Of a stretch of DNA of 64,000 nucleotides, positions 1-7,355 are shown piece after piece. Both the position numbers and the translations under genes were made by a program. The stretch is from Bacillota bacterium (GTDB taxonomy: Bacteria > Bacillota > Clostridia > Lachnospirales > Lachnospiraceae), in NCBI GenBank assembly GCA_023421075.1, contig JAEZUM010000023.1, positions 1-64,000 of the forward strand, read 5' to 3'. Positions within the stretch are counted from its first letter, which is position 1; the number at the start of each line of letters is the position of its first letter. The notes beneath the pieces were generated by a model. It was not told where the DNA came from. It made no database searches and saw only the letters and a list, made by a program, of their open reading frames with translations.

Positions 1-154
1 CTTCGATTGGAAGATAACCATAAATACCTTGTGCCTTTTGCAAAATGGGCATTAGAGCGCCTTTATCATCTTTATGATCAGCAATGACCTTTAAGAGTGC
101 TGCTTCCTGCTCTTTCGTTCCTGCAAAGGGTACTGTGTTAATCTGCGATCCCAT
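1..154 (-). CDS. NADH dehydrogenase 24 kDa / HydC-like subunit, N-terminal part (runs off the window)
   Basis: Only the first 51 codons are inside the window. The peptide begins MGSQINTVPFAGTKEQEAAL and continues with a stretch ending KAQGIYGYLP, which is the typical N-terminal helical region of NuoE/HydC/HndA thioredoxin-like [2Fe-2S] subunits (established family knowledge). Such subunits pass electrons between NADH and a flavin/FeS partner in bifurcating hydrogenases or NADH oxidoreductases. The start is fixed by an AAGGAGG site 8 bases upstream of the ATG on the minus strand. The four [2Fe-2S] cysteines would lie outside the window, so cluster binding cannot be checked here. Its position divergent to a hydrogenase-like sensor operon supports a role in hydrogen/NADH metabolism. 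Confidence 0.8.
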   Translation of the reverse strand, partial: MGSQINTVPFAGTKEQEAALLKVIADHKDDKGALMPILQKAQGIYGYLPIE

Positions 155-198
155 TTTTGAACCTCCTTAAAATAAATTGTGTCGCCACAAACATTGAC

Positions 199-218
199 AT
201 TATAACATAAGTATGTTA
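199..218 (-). promoter_or_regulatory. -10 element and palindromic operator candidate for the NuoE-like gene
   Basis: Reading leftward, TATAAT (199-204) is overlapped by a perfect 7-base inverted repeat, TAACATA-AG-TATGTTA (203-218). A palindrome on the -10 box suggests repressor binding. No convincing -35 hexamer was found 17 bases upstream. The regulator is unknown. Confidence 0.35.
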
Positions 219-375
219 AAAAATCTACAAAAATTATTAACAACTATAAGCATTATTCATATGTTCAATCTATGCAAAATGTATTGCCAATTTTTTATAA
301 ATATAACGACTGCAATAAGTGCTTTCATTCCGGCAAAATACTTCAAAATTATGTAAAAGGTAGAATATTCTAAGA

Positions 376-404
376 TTGTATTTGGTGACAAATTGTATTA
401 TAAT
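376..404 (+). promoter_or_regulatory. SigmaA-like promoter for the 479-5540 operon
   Basis: TTGTAT (376-381) and TATAAT (399-404) are separated by 17 bases, about 75 bases before the first start codon. The rest of the 155-478 intergenic region is AT-rich and holds nothing else that I recognise. Confidence 0.55.
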
Positions 405-478
405 ATTTCTTACCCAGCATTGTTTTTAAAGGGTTATTTTGCATATATATTACTTACGTTGTATAGAAAGGCGTAGCA

Positions 479-1786
479 ATGGATGAAATAAATAAATTGC
501 AGATGGAAGAGCTCCTTTCATCCGCACCGGGTGGGTTTGTGAAACTGGCAATGGACGATATGCTAACCGTTTTATTTGCATCAGAGAACTTTTTTTCAAT
601 GGTTAAAAATGTTACAGACAAGTCTGCGAAAGGGCCTCAGCTTCTTAGAATGGTGTACTCCGCGGACATCATCTACGTGACACAGCAGCTGGCCTCCCAG
701 AAGACCAGAAAAGACAATTTGATCAGTTTTCACTTCCGTAGTCTTCAACAGGACGGAAGCTTCAAATGGATCATGATTAACGGCAGCCGGATGCAGGAAA
801 TCCATAGTTCGGGCACAAAATCAGTGCCGGTATATTCCTGTATGGCCATGGATGTAACCGATACCATGGTACAATACAAGCAACTGGAGCAGTCGATCGA
901 ATATAACCGAGCGATTACCGAGCTTTCCAAGGATCTGTATTTTGAATATGAGATCGCTTCCGATACCTTGAGTTTCTCAGAAATATTCCGTGAGGTATTT
1001 GGTAAGGATTCCGTGATTACAGGCTTTCGAAAGAGGCTTGAGAAAACAAAGATTATTCATCCTGAGGAATTGCCGGCGGTAGTCGGTATTTTCAATAGCA
1101 TGATGAGTGGTAGAAAACAGGTACGATTTGAACTCCGCATGCTGCCACGTGACGGTAAGCCCTGCTGGTATATCTGTTATGCTTCTATCATATTCGGTGA
1201 AAACCGTAATCCTCATAAGGTGGTAGGAAAGCTCTCTCTGATTAACACTGTGGAGAATGCGCCGGCTGAAGCGGAGTATCAACCAACCTTAGATTCACTG
1301 ACCAATGTATGTACAAAAGAATCAGCCGAGATCATGATTCGGGATTTACTCCATAAACAGAAATCGGATTCGTTATCCGCTTTGTTATTGATCGATCTTA
1401 GGAATTATAAGAATATTAATGAAGTACGAAAAGCAATTAATGGAGAAAACATTCTTTCTACCATCGGTCAGGTTTTGAAACGGGAGTTTCGAACCTCTGA
1501 CATTATCGGTAGAATTGGCTTAAGCGAGTTTATCGTATTTATCAAGGATCTTCCGACGGATCATATGGTCTATGAGATTGCCAATCGACTATGTAAGGAG
1601 TTGGAAGCCTTATATTCTTATGAGCATACAAAGAATGGGATTACAGTAAGTATCGGAATTACACTCCAAAAGGGAGAACAGGATTTTCAGGCAATGTTAG
1701 CCAATGCCAATGCGGCATTGGTTATGGCGAAGAAGGTACCGGTCAGTTCATTTGAGGTTTTTAGCGGAGCAGTCACGAATCAGTAA
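479..1786 (+). CDS. PAS-domain protein with degenerate GGDEF domain
   Basis: 435 residues, no membrane segment. Residues about 10-130 and 140-255 look like two PAS-type sensory folds (the second includes FRKRLEKTKIIHPEEL and a WYICYASIIF strand). The C-terminal 270-430 region follows a diguanylate cyclase: LTNVCTKESAE, LLLIDLRNYKNINE, and GRIGLSEFIVF where GGDEF should be. The metal Asp (D306) and the guanine-contacting Asn (N314) positions are kept, but the signature is GLSEF (347-351) instead of GGDEF, so c-di-GMP synthesis is unlikely (inference). It may act as a binding or scaffold domain. RBS is AGAAAGG. It heads an operon of signalling and FeS genes. The DRTGG gene follows after a 40-base gap. 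Confidence 0.75.
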   Translation: MDEINKLQMEELLSSAPGGFVKLAMDDMLTVLFASENFFSMVKNVTDKSAKGPQLLRMVYSADIIYVTQQLASQKTRKDNLISFHFRSLQQDGSFKWIMINGSRMQEIHSSGTKSVPVYSCMAMDVTDTMVQYKQLEQSIEYNRAITELSKDLYFEYEIASDTLSFSEIFREVFGKDSVITGFRKRLEKTKIIHPEELPAVVGIFNSMMSGRKQVRFELRMLPRDGKPCWYICYASIIFGENRNPHKVVGKLSLINTVENAPAEAEYQPTLDSLTNVCTKESAEIMIRDLLHKQKSDSLSALLLIDLRNYKNINEVRKAINGENILSTIGQVLKREFRTSDIIGRIGLSEFIVFIKDLPTDHMVYEIANRLCKELEALYSYEHTKNGITVSIGITLQKGEQDFQAMLANANAALVMAKKVPVSSFEVFSGAVTNQ

Positions 1787-1826
1787 AAGCACAAAGGTTC
1801 AAAAATTATATAAAACGGAGGGCTTT

Positions 1827-2180
1827 ATGAACATTGAGAACATTAGATCAATATTAGGAGCTAAGTATATTGTTGGCGAAGAGTGGAAGGATCGTGAGGT
1901 TCATACAGCATGTGGTTCGGATATGATGAGCGATGTACTGGCATTTATGAAGGACCAGTCGGTACTTTTAACCGGTCTGTGTAATCTTCAGGTGATTCGA
2001 ACCTGTGAGATGATGGATATCATTTGTATTGTATTCGTCAGAGGCAAGCTCCCGGATGAGGCAATGATCGAGATGGCCAAGGAGAAGGGGATTGCGATTC
2101 TTACTACCGGACACAGAATGTTTGCAGCCTGTGGTATGCTTTACGAAAATGGCTTGCGGGGAGGTCCGGACTACAAATGA
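1827..2180 (+). CDS. DRTGG-domain protein (first copy)
   Basis: 117 residues, starting MNIENIRSILGAKYIVGEEW. The start at 1827 is chosen because ACGGAGGG lies 6 bases upstream; an in-frame upstream start would overlap the previous gene by 80 bases. The fold matches free-standing DRTGG-domain proteins (TGLCNLQVIRTCEMMDI, GIAILTTGHRMFAACGMLYENGL), which are CBS-like ligand-binding modules seen fused to phosphotransacetylase and free-standing in clostridial hydrogenase clusters (family knowledge). Ligand is unknown. Its stop overlaps the next start (ATGA), so it is translationally coupled to the HATPase gene, suggesting the two proteins work together. Confidence 0.75.
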   Translation: MNIENIRSILGAKYIVGEEWKDREVHTACGSDMMSDVLAFMKDQSVLLTGLCNLQVIRTCEMMDIICIVFVRGKLPDEAMIEMAKEKGIAILTTGHRMFAACGMLYENGLRGGPDYK

Positions 2181-2599
2181 GCAATGTAATACACATAACC
2201 TATGAAGTCCCGGCAAATGATTTTACCCGGGCAGGAGAGGCCTCCAGTAGTCTTAAAAGTAATCTGAAGAAGATGGGAGTTAATCCAGAGACCATCCGGA
2301 AGGTGGCAATTGCTATGTATGAAGGCGAGATTAACATGGTAATTCATGCTACGGGGGGTAAAATTGACGTTACAGTAACTCCGGAAGAGATCGAAATGAT
2401 TCTTAAGGATCAGGGACCGGGAATAGAGAATATTGAACTTGCAATGCAGGCGGGATATTCGACTGCACCGGACAATATCAGAAACCTTGGTTTTGGTGCC
2501 GGTATGGGGTTACCGAACATGAAGAAATACAGTGATGAATTTCATATCGAGAGTACGGTGGGCGTTGGAACTACCGTAACCATGAAAGTGAAAATGTAA
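2177..2599 (+). CDS. Small HATPase (RsbW/anti-sigma-like kinase)
   Basis: 140 residues consisting almost only of a GHKL ATPase fold: N-box region YEGEINMVIHAT, G1 box DQGPGIENIELA, G2 box GFGAGMGLPNMKKYSD and a final GVGTTVTM strand. There is no His-containing dimerisation domain, so it resembles anti-sigma factor serine kinases (RsbW/SpoIIAB) rather than sensor histidine kinases. The N-box residue where Asn is usual should be compared in an alignment. It overlaps the DRTGG gene by 4 bases. No anti-anti-sigma partner is visible nearby, so its substrate is unknown. Such stand-alone ATPases recur in hydrogenase loci of Clostridia. Confidence 0.8.
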   Translation: MSNVIHITYEVPANDFTRAGEASSSLKSNLKKMGVNPETIRKVAIAMYEGEINMVIHATGGKIDVTVTPEEIEMILKDQGPGIENIELAMQAGYSTAPDNIRNLGFGAGMGLPNMKKYSDEFHIESTVGVGTTVTMKVKM

Positions 2600-2665
2600 A
2601 AGTTCAGTCTTTGGAGCGCCGTTACAATAATGCTGACAGCCAGCAACAGTTCAGGGGGTAAGACA

Positions 2666-3949
2666 ATGGGGAAATTTTTTACTTCGGTTCGATTGAAGGA
2701 AGACTTATGTATGGGGTGTATTAACTGTATTAAACGCTGTCCTACACAAGCCATCCGGGTAAGAAACCAGAAAGCCGTAATAACAAAGGAATTCTGTATT
2801 GATTGTGGGGAGTGTATCCGGATATGCCCTCATCATGCCAAAGAAGCTACTTATGATTCCCCTGAGATTATGAAGAAGTTCGAATATACCGTGGCACTAC
2901 CCGCACCTTCTCTTTATGGGCAGTTCAATCATTTGGAGGATGTGAATATCGTTCTTACTGCTCTGAAAAAGATGGGCTTTGATGATGTTCATGAGGTAAG
3001 CGGTGCTGCTGAGCTGGTGTCTGAGATGTCAAGAAAATACGTAATGGAGCATAAAGAGAAATGGCCGATTATCAGTACAGCCTGTCCCTCTGTGGTACGA
3101 TTGATTCAAGTTCGTTTTCCGAATCTGATCGAGCATCTTCTGCCAATCTGTGCACCGGTTGACCTGGCTGCAACCATGGCGAAGGATAAAGCAATGGAGA
3201 AGACGGGACTGCCCAGAGAGAAAATCGGAATCATATTTATCTCTCCCTGCCCTGCGAAGATGACCGCAGTAAAATCTCCGATCGGAATCGATCATAGTGA
3301 GATTGACGGAGTCCTTGCTATCAAAGAGATATATCCGATTCTGCTCCCGCTGATGAAGCAGAGCATTGATGATGTGGAGGAGCTTGGTATCTCCGGACGC
3401 ATCGGTATAGGCTGGGGAAGCACCGGCGGTGAGGCGGGGAGCCTCCTTACCGATAATTACCTGGCTGCTGATGGTATAGAAAATGTAATCAAGGTATTAG
3501 AGGATCTGGAGGATCAGAAGTTTGACCAGTTAGAGTTCATCGAACTGAATTCCTGTGCCGGGGGCTGCGTCGGAGGCGTTCTGACAGTGGAGAACCCATA
3601 CCTTGCTAAGGTAAAGCTGAAGAGGCTGAGAAAATATCTTCCCGTTGCCTGCTCCCATCTGGTGAGCGGTGCGGATCACGATAAATTCTGGACGGATGAA
3701 GTGAAATATGAACCGGTGTTCAAACTGGGTAAAGATATGAATGAGAGCATTGCCAACATGGCCAGAGTTGAGGAGCTTTGCGAAAAGTTTCCGAGGCTGG
3801 ATTGCGGTTCCTGCGGCGCGCCCACCTGTAAGGCGCTGGCAGAGGATATTGTCCGCGGTGTTGCGAAGGAGCAGGATTGTATTCACATCCTAAGAGATTA
3901 TATCCATAAGCTCTCGGAAGAGATGTCCAAGTTAGATACGATGAAATAA
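2666..3949 (+). CDS. Putative sensory [FeFe]-hydrogenase (group D/HydS-like)
   Basis: 427 residues. The N-terminus has two [4Fe-4S] motifs (C15,C18,C21,C25 and C44,C47,C50,C54). The hydrogenase core keeps all four H-cluster cysteine ligands: STACPS (C140), SPCPAK (C195) and NSCAGGC (C297, C301). The residue before C140, the proton-shuttling Cys in catalytic enzymes, is Ala139. A third FeS motif (C380,C383,C388,C405, RnfB-like) closes the protein. This layout matches group D hydrogenases proposed to sense H2 rather than turn it over (family knowledge; the role here is inference). Start at 2666 follows AGGGGGTAAG; an earlier in-frame ATG at 2630 has no RBS. There is no PAS domain, unlike group C sensors. 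Upstream partners are a DRTGG protein and an RsbW-like ATPase. Confidence 0.8.
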   Translation: MGKFFTSVRLKEDLCMGCINCIKRCPTQAIRVRNQKAVITKEFCIDCGECIRICPHHAKEATYDSPEIMKKFEYTVALPAPSLYGQFNHLEDVNIVLTALKKMGFDDVHEVSGAAELVSEMSRKYVMEHKEKWPIISTACPSVVRLIQVRFPNLIEHLLPICAPVDLAATMAKDKAMEKTGLPREKIGIIFISPCPAKMTAVKSPIGIDHSEIDGVLAIKEIYPILLPLMKQSIDDVEELGISGRIGIGWGSTGGEAGSLLTDNYLAADGIENVIKVLEDLEDQKFDQLEFIELNSCAGGCVGGVLTVENPYLAKVKLKRLRKYLPVACSHLVSGADHDKFWTDEVKYEPVFKLGKDMNESIANMARVEELCEKFPRLDCGSCGAPTCKALAEDIVRGVAKEQDCIHILRDYIHKLSEEMSKLDTMK

Positions 3950-3996
3950 CAGCGGTATCGAATATCATGTATCATAGCAGAGGGAGGGATTCGACT

Positions 3997-4509
3997 ATGA
4001 AATTCATTCATTGTCCTCATTGTGGCGATAAGCTGATACCCAAGAATATCGGGGATGAAGGGTTGATGCCTTATTGTCCGACCTGTGATCATCCTGTATT
4101 TAATATACCGTATGCCTGCACCCTGACCTTGGTAGTGAATGAGCTGGGGGAGGTCGCTTTAATTAAGCAAAGCTATGTATCCCAGACGAATTATGTTCTG
4201 GTAGCCGGCTATATCAAGAGCGGGGAGACTGCCGAAGAGACCGCCATCAGAGAAGTGCAGGAGGAAATCGGAGTCAGTGCTCATACTCTGAGATACATGA
4301 AGAGCTATTATTATGAAAAAAGGGATATGCTGATGCTGGGCTTTGTAGCCTTTGCAGATAAATGTCCTCTGAGTATCTCGGTAGAGGTAGATGCTGCTGA
4401 GTGGATTCCCGCCGCAGAAGCGAAGAACCGGCTGAAGGAAGGAAGCATTGCAATGCAGCTTCTATTAGATTACTTAACAACGGAAGGTAGAACGAATGAA
4501 GGTAAATGA
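3997..4509 (+). CDS. Zinc-ribbon Nudix hydrolase
   Basis: 170 residues. An N-terminal zinc ribbon (CPHC at about 6-9, CPTC at about 28-31) precedes a Nudix domain with a perfect Nudix box: G-x5-E-x7-REVQEEIGV within GYIKSGETAEETAIREVQEE. Such proteins hydrolyse nucleoside diphosphates linked to another moiety. The arrangement resembles NudC NADH pyrophosphatase, but the protein is shorter, so NAD(H) is a guess only. RBS GAGGGAGGG lies 6-7 bases before ATG 3997; the longer ORF start at 3967 lacks one. Placement inside a redox-sensing operon fits a link to pyridine nucleotides. It overlaps the next gene by 14 bases. Confidence 0.85.
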   Translation: MKFIHCPHCGDKLIPKNIGDEGLMPYCPTCDHPVFNIPYACTLTLVVNELGEVALIKQSYVSQTNYVLVAGYIKSGETAEETAIREVQEEIGVSAHTLRYMKSYYYEKRDMLMLGFVAFADKCPLSISVEVDAAEWIPAAEAKNRLKEGSIAMQLLLDYLTTEGRTNEGK

Positions 4510-4831
4510 TTTAATTCAGGATGGAAGCTTTAAGGTATTGAATGAGGGGAATAATTCAGAACGGGAGATTTCAGTGCCTTACTGCTGTGATTTGCTAAGT
4601 GTTGCTATGGGAAGAATGCCTGCAGATTCTGCATGGGTGACGGTTATGGGAAATGTAAATACCCTCGCTGTAGCCGCATTAGCAGATGCAGCCTGTATTA
4701 TCCTTGCCGAGGGGAGTCAACTTGACGAACCGGCATTAGGAAAGGCAAAGCAGCAGGAGATTACGGTGCTTTGGACCGAGCTTCCCATCTTTGACGCTGC
4801 TCTGATGATCTATCAGAAGCTCCATGCTTAG
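4496..4831 (+). CDS. DRTGG-domain protein (second copy)
   Basis: 111 residues, same fold class as the 1827-2180 product: WVTVMGNVNTLAVAALADAACIILAEG and ITVLWTELPIFDAALMIYQKL align with its central strands and C-terminal helix. The two copies share little direct identity, so they look like old paralogues. The start lies inside the Nudix gene (14-base overlap) behind a GGAAGG site, implying coupled translation. Two free DRTGG proteins in one operon suggest a heterodimer or two separate ligand inputs (inference). Function unknown. Confidence 0.65.
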   Translation: MKVNDLIQDGSFKVLNEGNNSEREISVPYCCDLLSVAMGRMPADSAWVTVMGNVNTLAVAALADAACIILAEGSQLDEPALGKAKQQEITVLWTELPIFDAALMIYQKLHA

Positions 4832-5540
4832 GCTTGCTTATGATCTTCATATCCATTCCTGCCTATCTCCCTGCGGGGACGAGGATATGACCCCCGGTAA
4901 TATTGTTGGAATGGCTGCACTGAAGGGACTTCAGGTTATCGCGGTTACCGACCATAACAGCTGTAAGAACTGTCCAGCGGTACTGAAGCTTGCCGAGCAG
5001 TATGATATTGTAGCACTTCCCGGGATGGAACTAACCACGATGGAGGAGGTACATGCCTTGTGTCTCTTCTCCGAATTAGAGGATGCGCTTCGGTTTAATG
5101 AATATGTCAGTTCCAAGTTGTTGAAAATACCAAATGATGAGCGTGTATTCGGAAAGCAGGAAATCTGCAATGATGAGGATGAAGTGGTTGGTACGGAACC
5201 TTTTCTGTTAATCAACGCCACAGAAATATCCTTTGATGATCTGGGGGGATTGATGGAGGAATATCATGGGGTTTATCTCCCTGCTCATATTGATAAGAAT
5301 TCCAACAGCTTGTTATCCAATCTTGGTTTTATTGCTCCGGAGGCTGATTTCGCGGCAGCAGAATTTGCAGATATTACAAAATATGAGAAGATTAGCAGTC
5401 AGAACCCATATCTGAAGGAGTGTAATATCATTACAAATTCCGATGCCCATGAGCTTGGAAGATTAAATGAGGCGGTTAATTTCCTCGAATGTGAGAGCAA
5501 TCGCAGAATGGATATCTTAAAATCGATTATAAAGAGGTAA
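4824..5540 (+). CDS. PHP-domain metal-dependent phosphoesterase
   Basis: 238 residues with all PHP metal motifs: DLHIHSCLSPCG at the N-terminus, VTDHNS, LPGMELTT, VHALCLF, LPAHIDKNS and ITNSDAHELG. PHP enzymes of this size hydrolyse phosphate esters, such as 3',5'-bisphosphonucleotides or histidinol phosphate, using two or three metal ions (family knowledge). The substrate cannot be read from sequence. It overlaps the upstream DRTGG gene by 8 bases and is the last gene of the hydrogenase-sensor operon. No strong terminator follows; the asnS promoter starts 75 bases downstream. Confidence 0.8.
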   Translation: MLRLAYDLHIHSCLSPCGDEDMTPGNIVGMAALKGLQVIAVTDHNSCKNCPAVLKLAEQYDIVALPGMELTTMEEVHALCLFSELEDALRFNEYVSSKLLKIPNDERVFGKQEICNDEDEVVGTEPFLLINATEISFDDLGGLMEEYHGVYLPAHIDKNSNSLLSNLGFIAPEADFAAAEFADITKYEKISSQNPYLKECNIITNSDAHELGRLNEAVNFLECESNRRMDILKSIIKR

Positions 5541-5614
5541 AGTGGACGAAAGAAAGAGTTCATTTTACCTTTCCTGATGGGTAGAGCTCTGGGATACGAT
5601 AAAATCAGTACCTA

Positions 5615-5642
5615 TTGAAATATCTCGATCATATGCTATAAT
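5615..5642 (+). promoter_or_regulatory. Promoter of asnS
   Basis: TTGAAA (5615-5620), a 16-base spacer and a perfect TATAAT (5637-5642) lie about 70 bases before the asnS start. The remaining leader is too short for a T-box, and none of its conserved elements is visible. Confidence 0.7.
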
Positions 5643-5710
5643 CGGTTATGTATTATTTGTACAAGCACGGTTGGTATATAAAATTTATATAGACAAAGGA
5701 GTTTATAATT

Positions 5711-7102
5711 ATGGATTTAATTGATGTAAGAGAATTGTACCGCAATAAGGATCAATATATCGGCAAGCAGATATCGGTTGGCGGCTGGATCAGAAGCGTC
5801 AGAGATTCCAAGACCTTCGGTTTTATCGTATTGAATGACGGAACCTACTTTGAGACGCTGCAGATCGTGTATCATGACAAGATGGCGAATTTTGCAGAAG
5901 TATCCAAGCTGAATGTTGGATCTGCGATCATTGTAAAGGGAGAGCTAGTGGCTACACCGGATGCAAAGCAGCCCTTCGAGATTCAGGCAGAGGAGGTTAT
6001 GGTGGAAGGTACCTCTACCGCAGATTATCCTCTTCAGAAGAAGAGACATACTCTGGAATACCTTAGAACCCAGACCCATTTAAGAGCAAGGACCAATACC
6101 TTTCAGGCGGTATTTCGTGTACGTTCCCTGATTGCCTATGCAATACATCAGTATTTCCAGGATAGAGATTTCGTGTATGTTCATACTCCCATCATCACCG
6201 GAAGTGACTGTGAGGGTGCAGGCGAGATGTTCCGCGTTACTACCCTTGACCTGGATAATATCCCGAGAACAGAGGATGGTAAGATAGATACTACACAGGA
6301 TTTCTTCGGAAAAGAGACGAATCTTACGGTAAGTGGTCAGTTAAATGGTGAGACCTATGCGATGGCCTTCAAGAATATCTATACCTTCGGACCTACCTTC
6401 CGTGCTGAGAATTCCAATACGACCCGCCATGCGGCAGAGTTCTGGATGATTGAGCCAGAGATTGCGTTCGCGGATCTGAAGGATGATATGGCAATGGCAG
6501 AGGGAATGTTAAAGTATGTTATTAATTATGTACTTGAGCATGCACCCCAGGAGCTTCAGTTCTTTAACCAGTTTGTTGATCAGGGCTTATTAGAACGTCT
6601 TACTAATGTTGCAAAATCGGATTTTGGTCATGTAACCTATACCGAAGCCATCAGCATCTTAGAGAAGAACAACGATAACTTTGATTATAAGGTGTTCTGG
6701 GGTTGTGACCTTCAGACCGAGCATGAGCGTTATCTGACGGAGCAGGTATTTAAGAAGCCGGTATTCGTAACCGATTATCCGAAGGAAATCAAGGCCTTCT
6801 ATATGAAGCTGAATGAAGATAACAAGACTGTTGCGGCAATGGACTTATTAGTACCCGGCATTGGCGAGATCATAGGCGGAAGCCAGAGAGAGGATGATTA
6901 CAACAAGCTAGTGCAGAGAATGCAGGAATTGGGACTTAAGGTTGAGGATTACGAGTTCTATCTGGACCTCAGAAAATATGGCTCCGCAAGACATGCCGGC
7001 TTTGGTCTCGGCTTTGAGCGCTGTGTAATGTACCTTACCGGTATGGGTAACATCAGAGATGTCGTACCCTTCCCCAGAACCGTAAATAACTGCGAACTGT
7101 AA
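5711..7102 (+). CDS. asnS: Asparaginyl-tRNA synthetase
   Basis: 463 residues, full length for bacterial AsnRS. An N-terminal OB-fold anticodon-binding domain (about 1-110, including GWIRSVRDSKTFGFI) is followed by a class II catalytic core: motif 2 region with TFRAENSNTTRHAAEFWMIEPE and motif 3 GLGFERCVMYLTGMGNIRDV near the C-terminus. It charges tRNA-Asn with asparagine in the cytoplasm. Start ATG 5711 follows AAAGGAG. It is transcribed as a single gene between its own promoter and a very strong terminator. Confidence 0.97.
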   Translation: MDLIDVRELYRNKDQYIGKQISVGGWIRSVRDSKTFGFIVLNDGTYFETLQIVYHDKMANFAEVSKLNVGSAIIVKGELVATPDAKQPFEIQAEEVMVEGTSTADYPLQKKRHTLEYLRTQTHLRARTNTFQAVFRVRSLIAYAIHQYFQDRDFVYVHTPIITGSDCEGAGEMFRVTTLDLDNIPRTEDGKIDTTQDFFGKETNLTVSGQLNGETYAMAFKNIYTFGPTFRAENSNTTRHAAEFWMIEPEIAFADLKDDMAMAEGMLKYVINYVLEHAPQELQFFNQFVDQGLLERLTNVAKSDFGHVTYTEAISILEKNNDNFDYKVFWGCDLQTEHERYLTEQVFKKPVFVTDYPKEIKAFYMKLNEDNKTVAAMDLLVPGIGEIIGGSQREDDYNKLVQRMQELGLKVEDYEFYLDLRKYGSARHAGFGLGFERCVMYLTGMGNIRDVVPFPRTVNNCEL

Positions 7103-7168
7103 GAAAGAGAGTTTTTCTGTACCATATATCAATTTCATCAATAGGGTAATATCGATTATATATAAAAC

Positions 7169-7214
7169 AAAAGGGATGCCTGCTAAGAAGTGGTTCTTAG
7201 CAGGCATCCCTTTT
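7169..7214 (+). terminator. Strong terminator after asnS
   Basis: A perfect 21-base inverted repeat with a GTGG tetraloop (7169-7189 and 7194-7214). A's on the left arm and T's on the right arm make it usable in both directions. Confidence 0.85.
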
Positions 7215-7243
7215 CGTGCGCCTTTTCTGGGGACAGCAAAAGA

Positions 7244-7310
7244 TTAACAAAAACAGTACATAGGATTTACAAATCGGTGATATCAGAATTTACATAAGGA
7301 AATGTACAAT
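7244..7310 (+). promoter_or_regulatory. PHO-box-like repeats and -10 element upstream of pstS
   Basis: Hexamers TTAACA (7244), AGTACA (7255) and TTTACA (7266) recur every 11 bases, and another TTTACA is at 7289. A TACAAT -10-like box lies at 7305-7310. B. subtilis PhoP binds direct TT(A/T/C)ACA repeats with 5-base spacers (established), so phosphate-starvation control is the likely reading. Confidence 0.6.
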
Positions 7311-7355
7311 TATTACGTATTCAGGAAAAAAATGAAAATAGAAAAGGAGAAGTAC

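Noticed and set aside
155..478. Rex-binding site in the NuoE-like gene upstream region
   Set aside because: Half-sites resembling TTAACAA exist but not in the TTGTTAA-N4-TTAACAA arrangement.
1704..1826. Upstream in-frame extension of the first DRTGG gene
   Set aside because: It overlaps the end of the PAS-GGDEF gene by about 80 bases and lacks an RBS, while ATG 1827 has ACGGAGGG in front.
5541..5710. T-box riboswitch before asnS
   Set aside because: The leader after the promoter is only about 60 bases and shows neither the T-box sequence nor an antiterminator.
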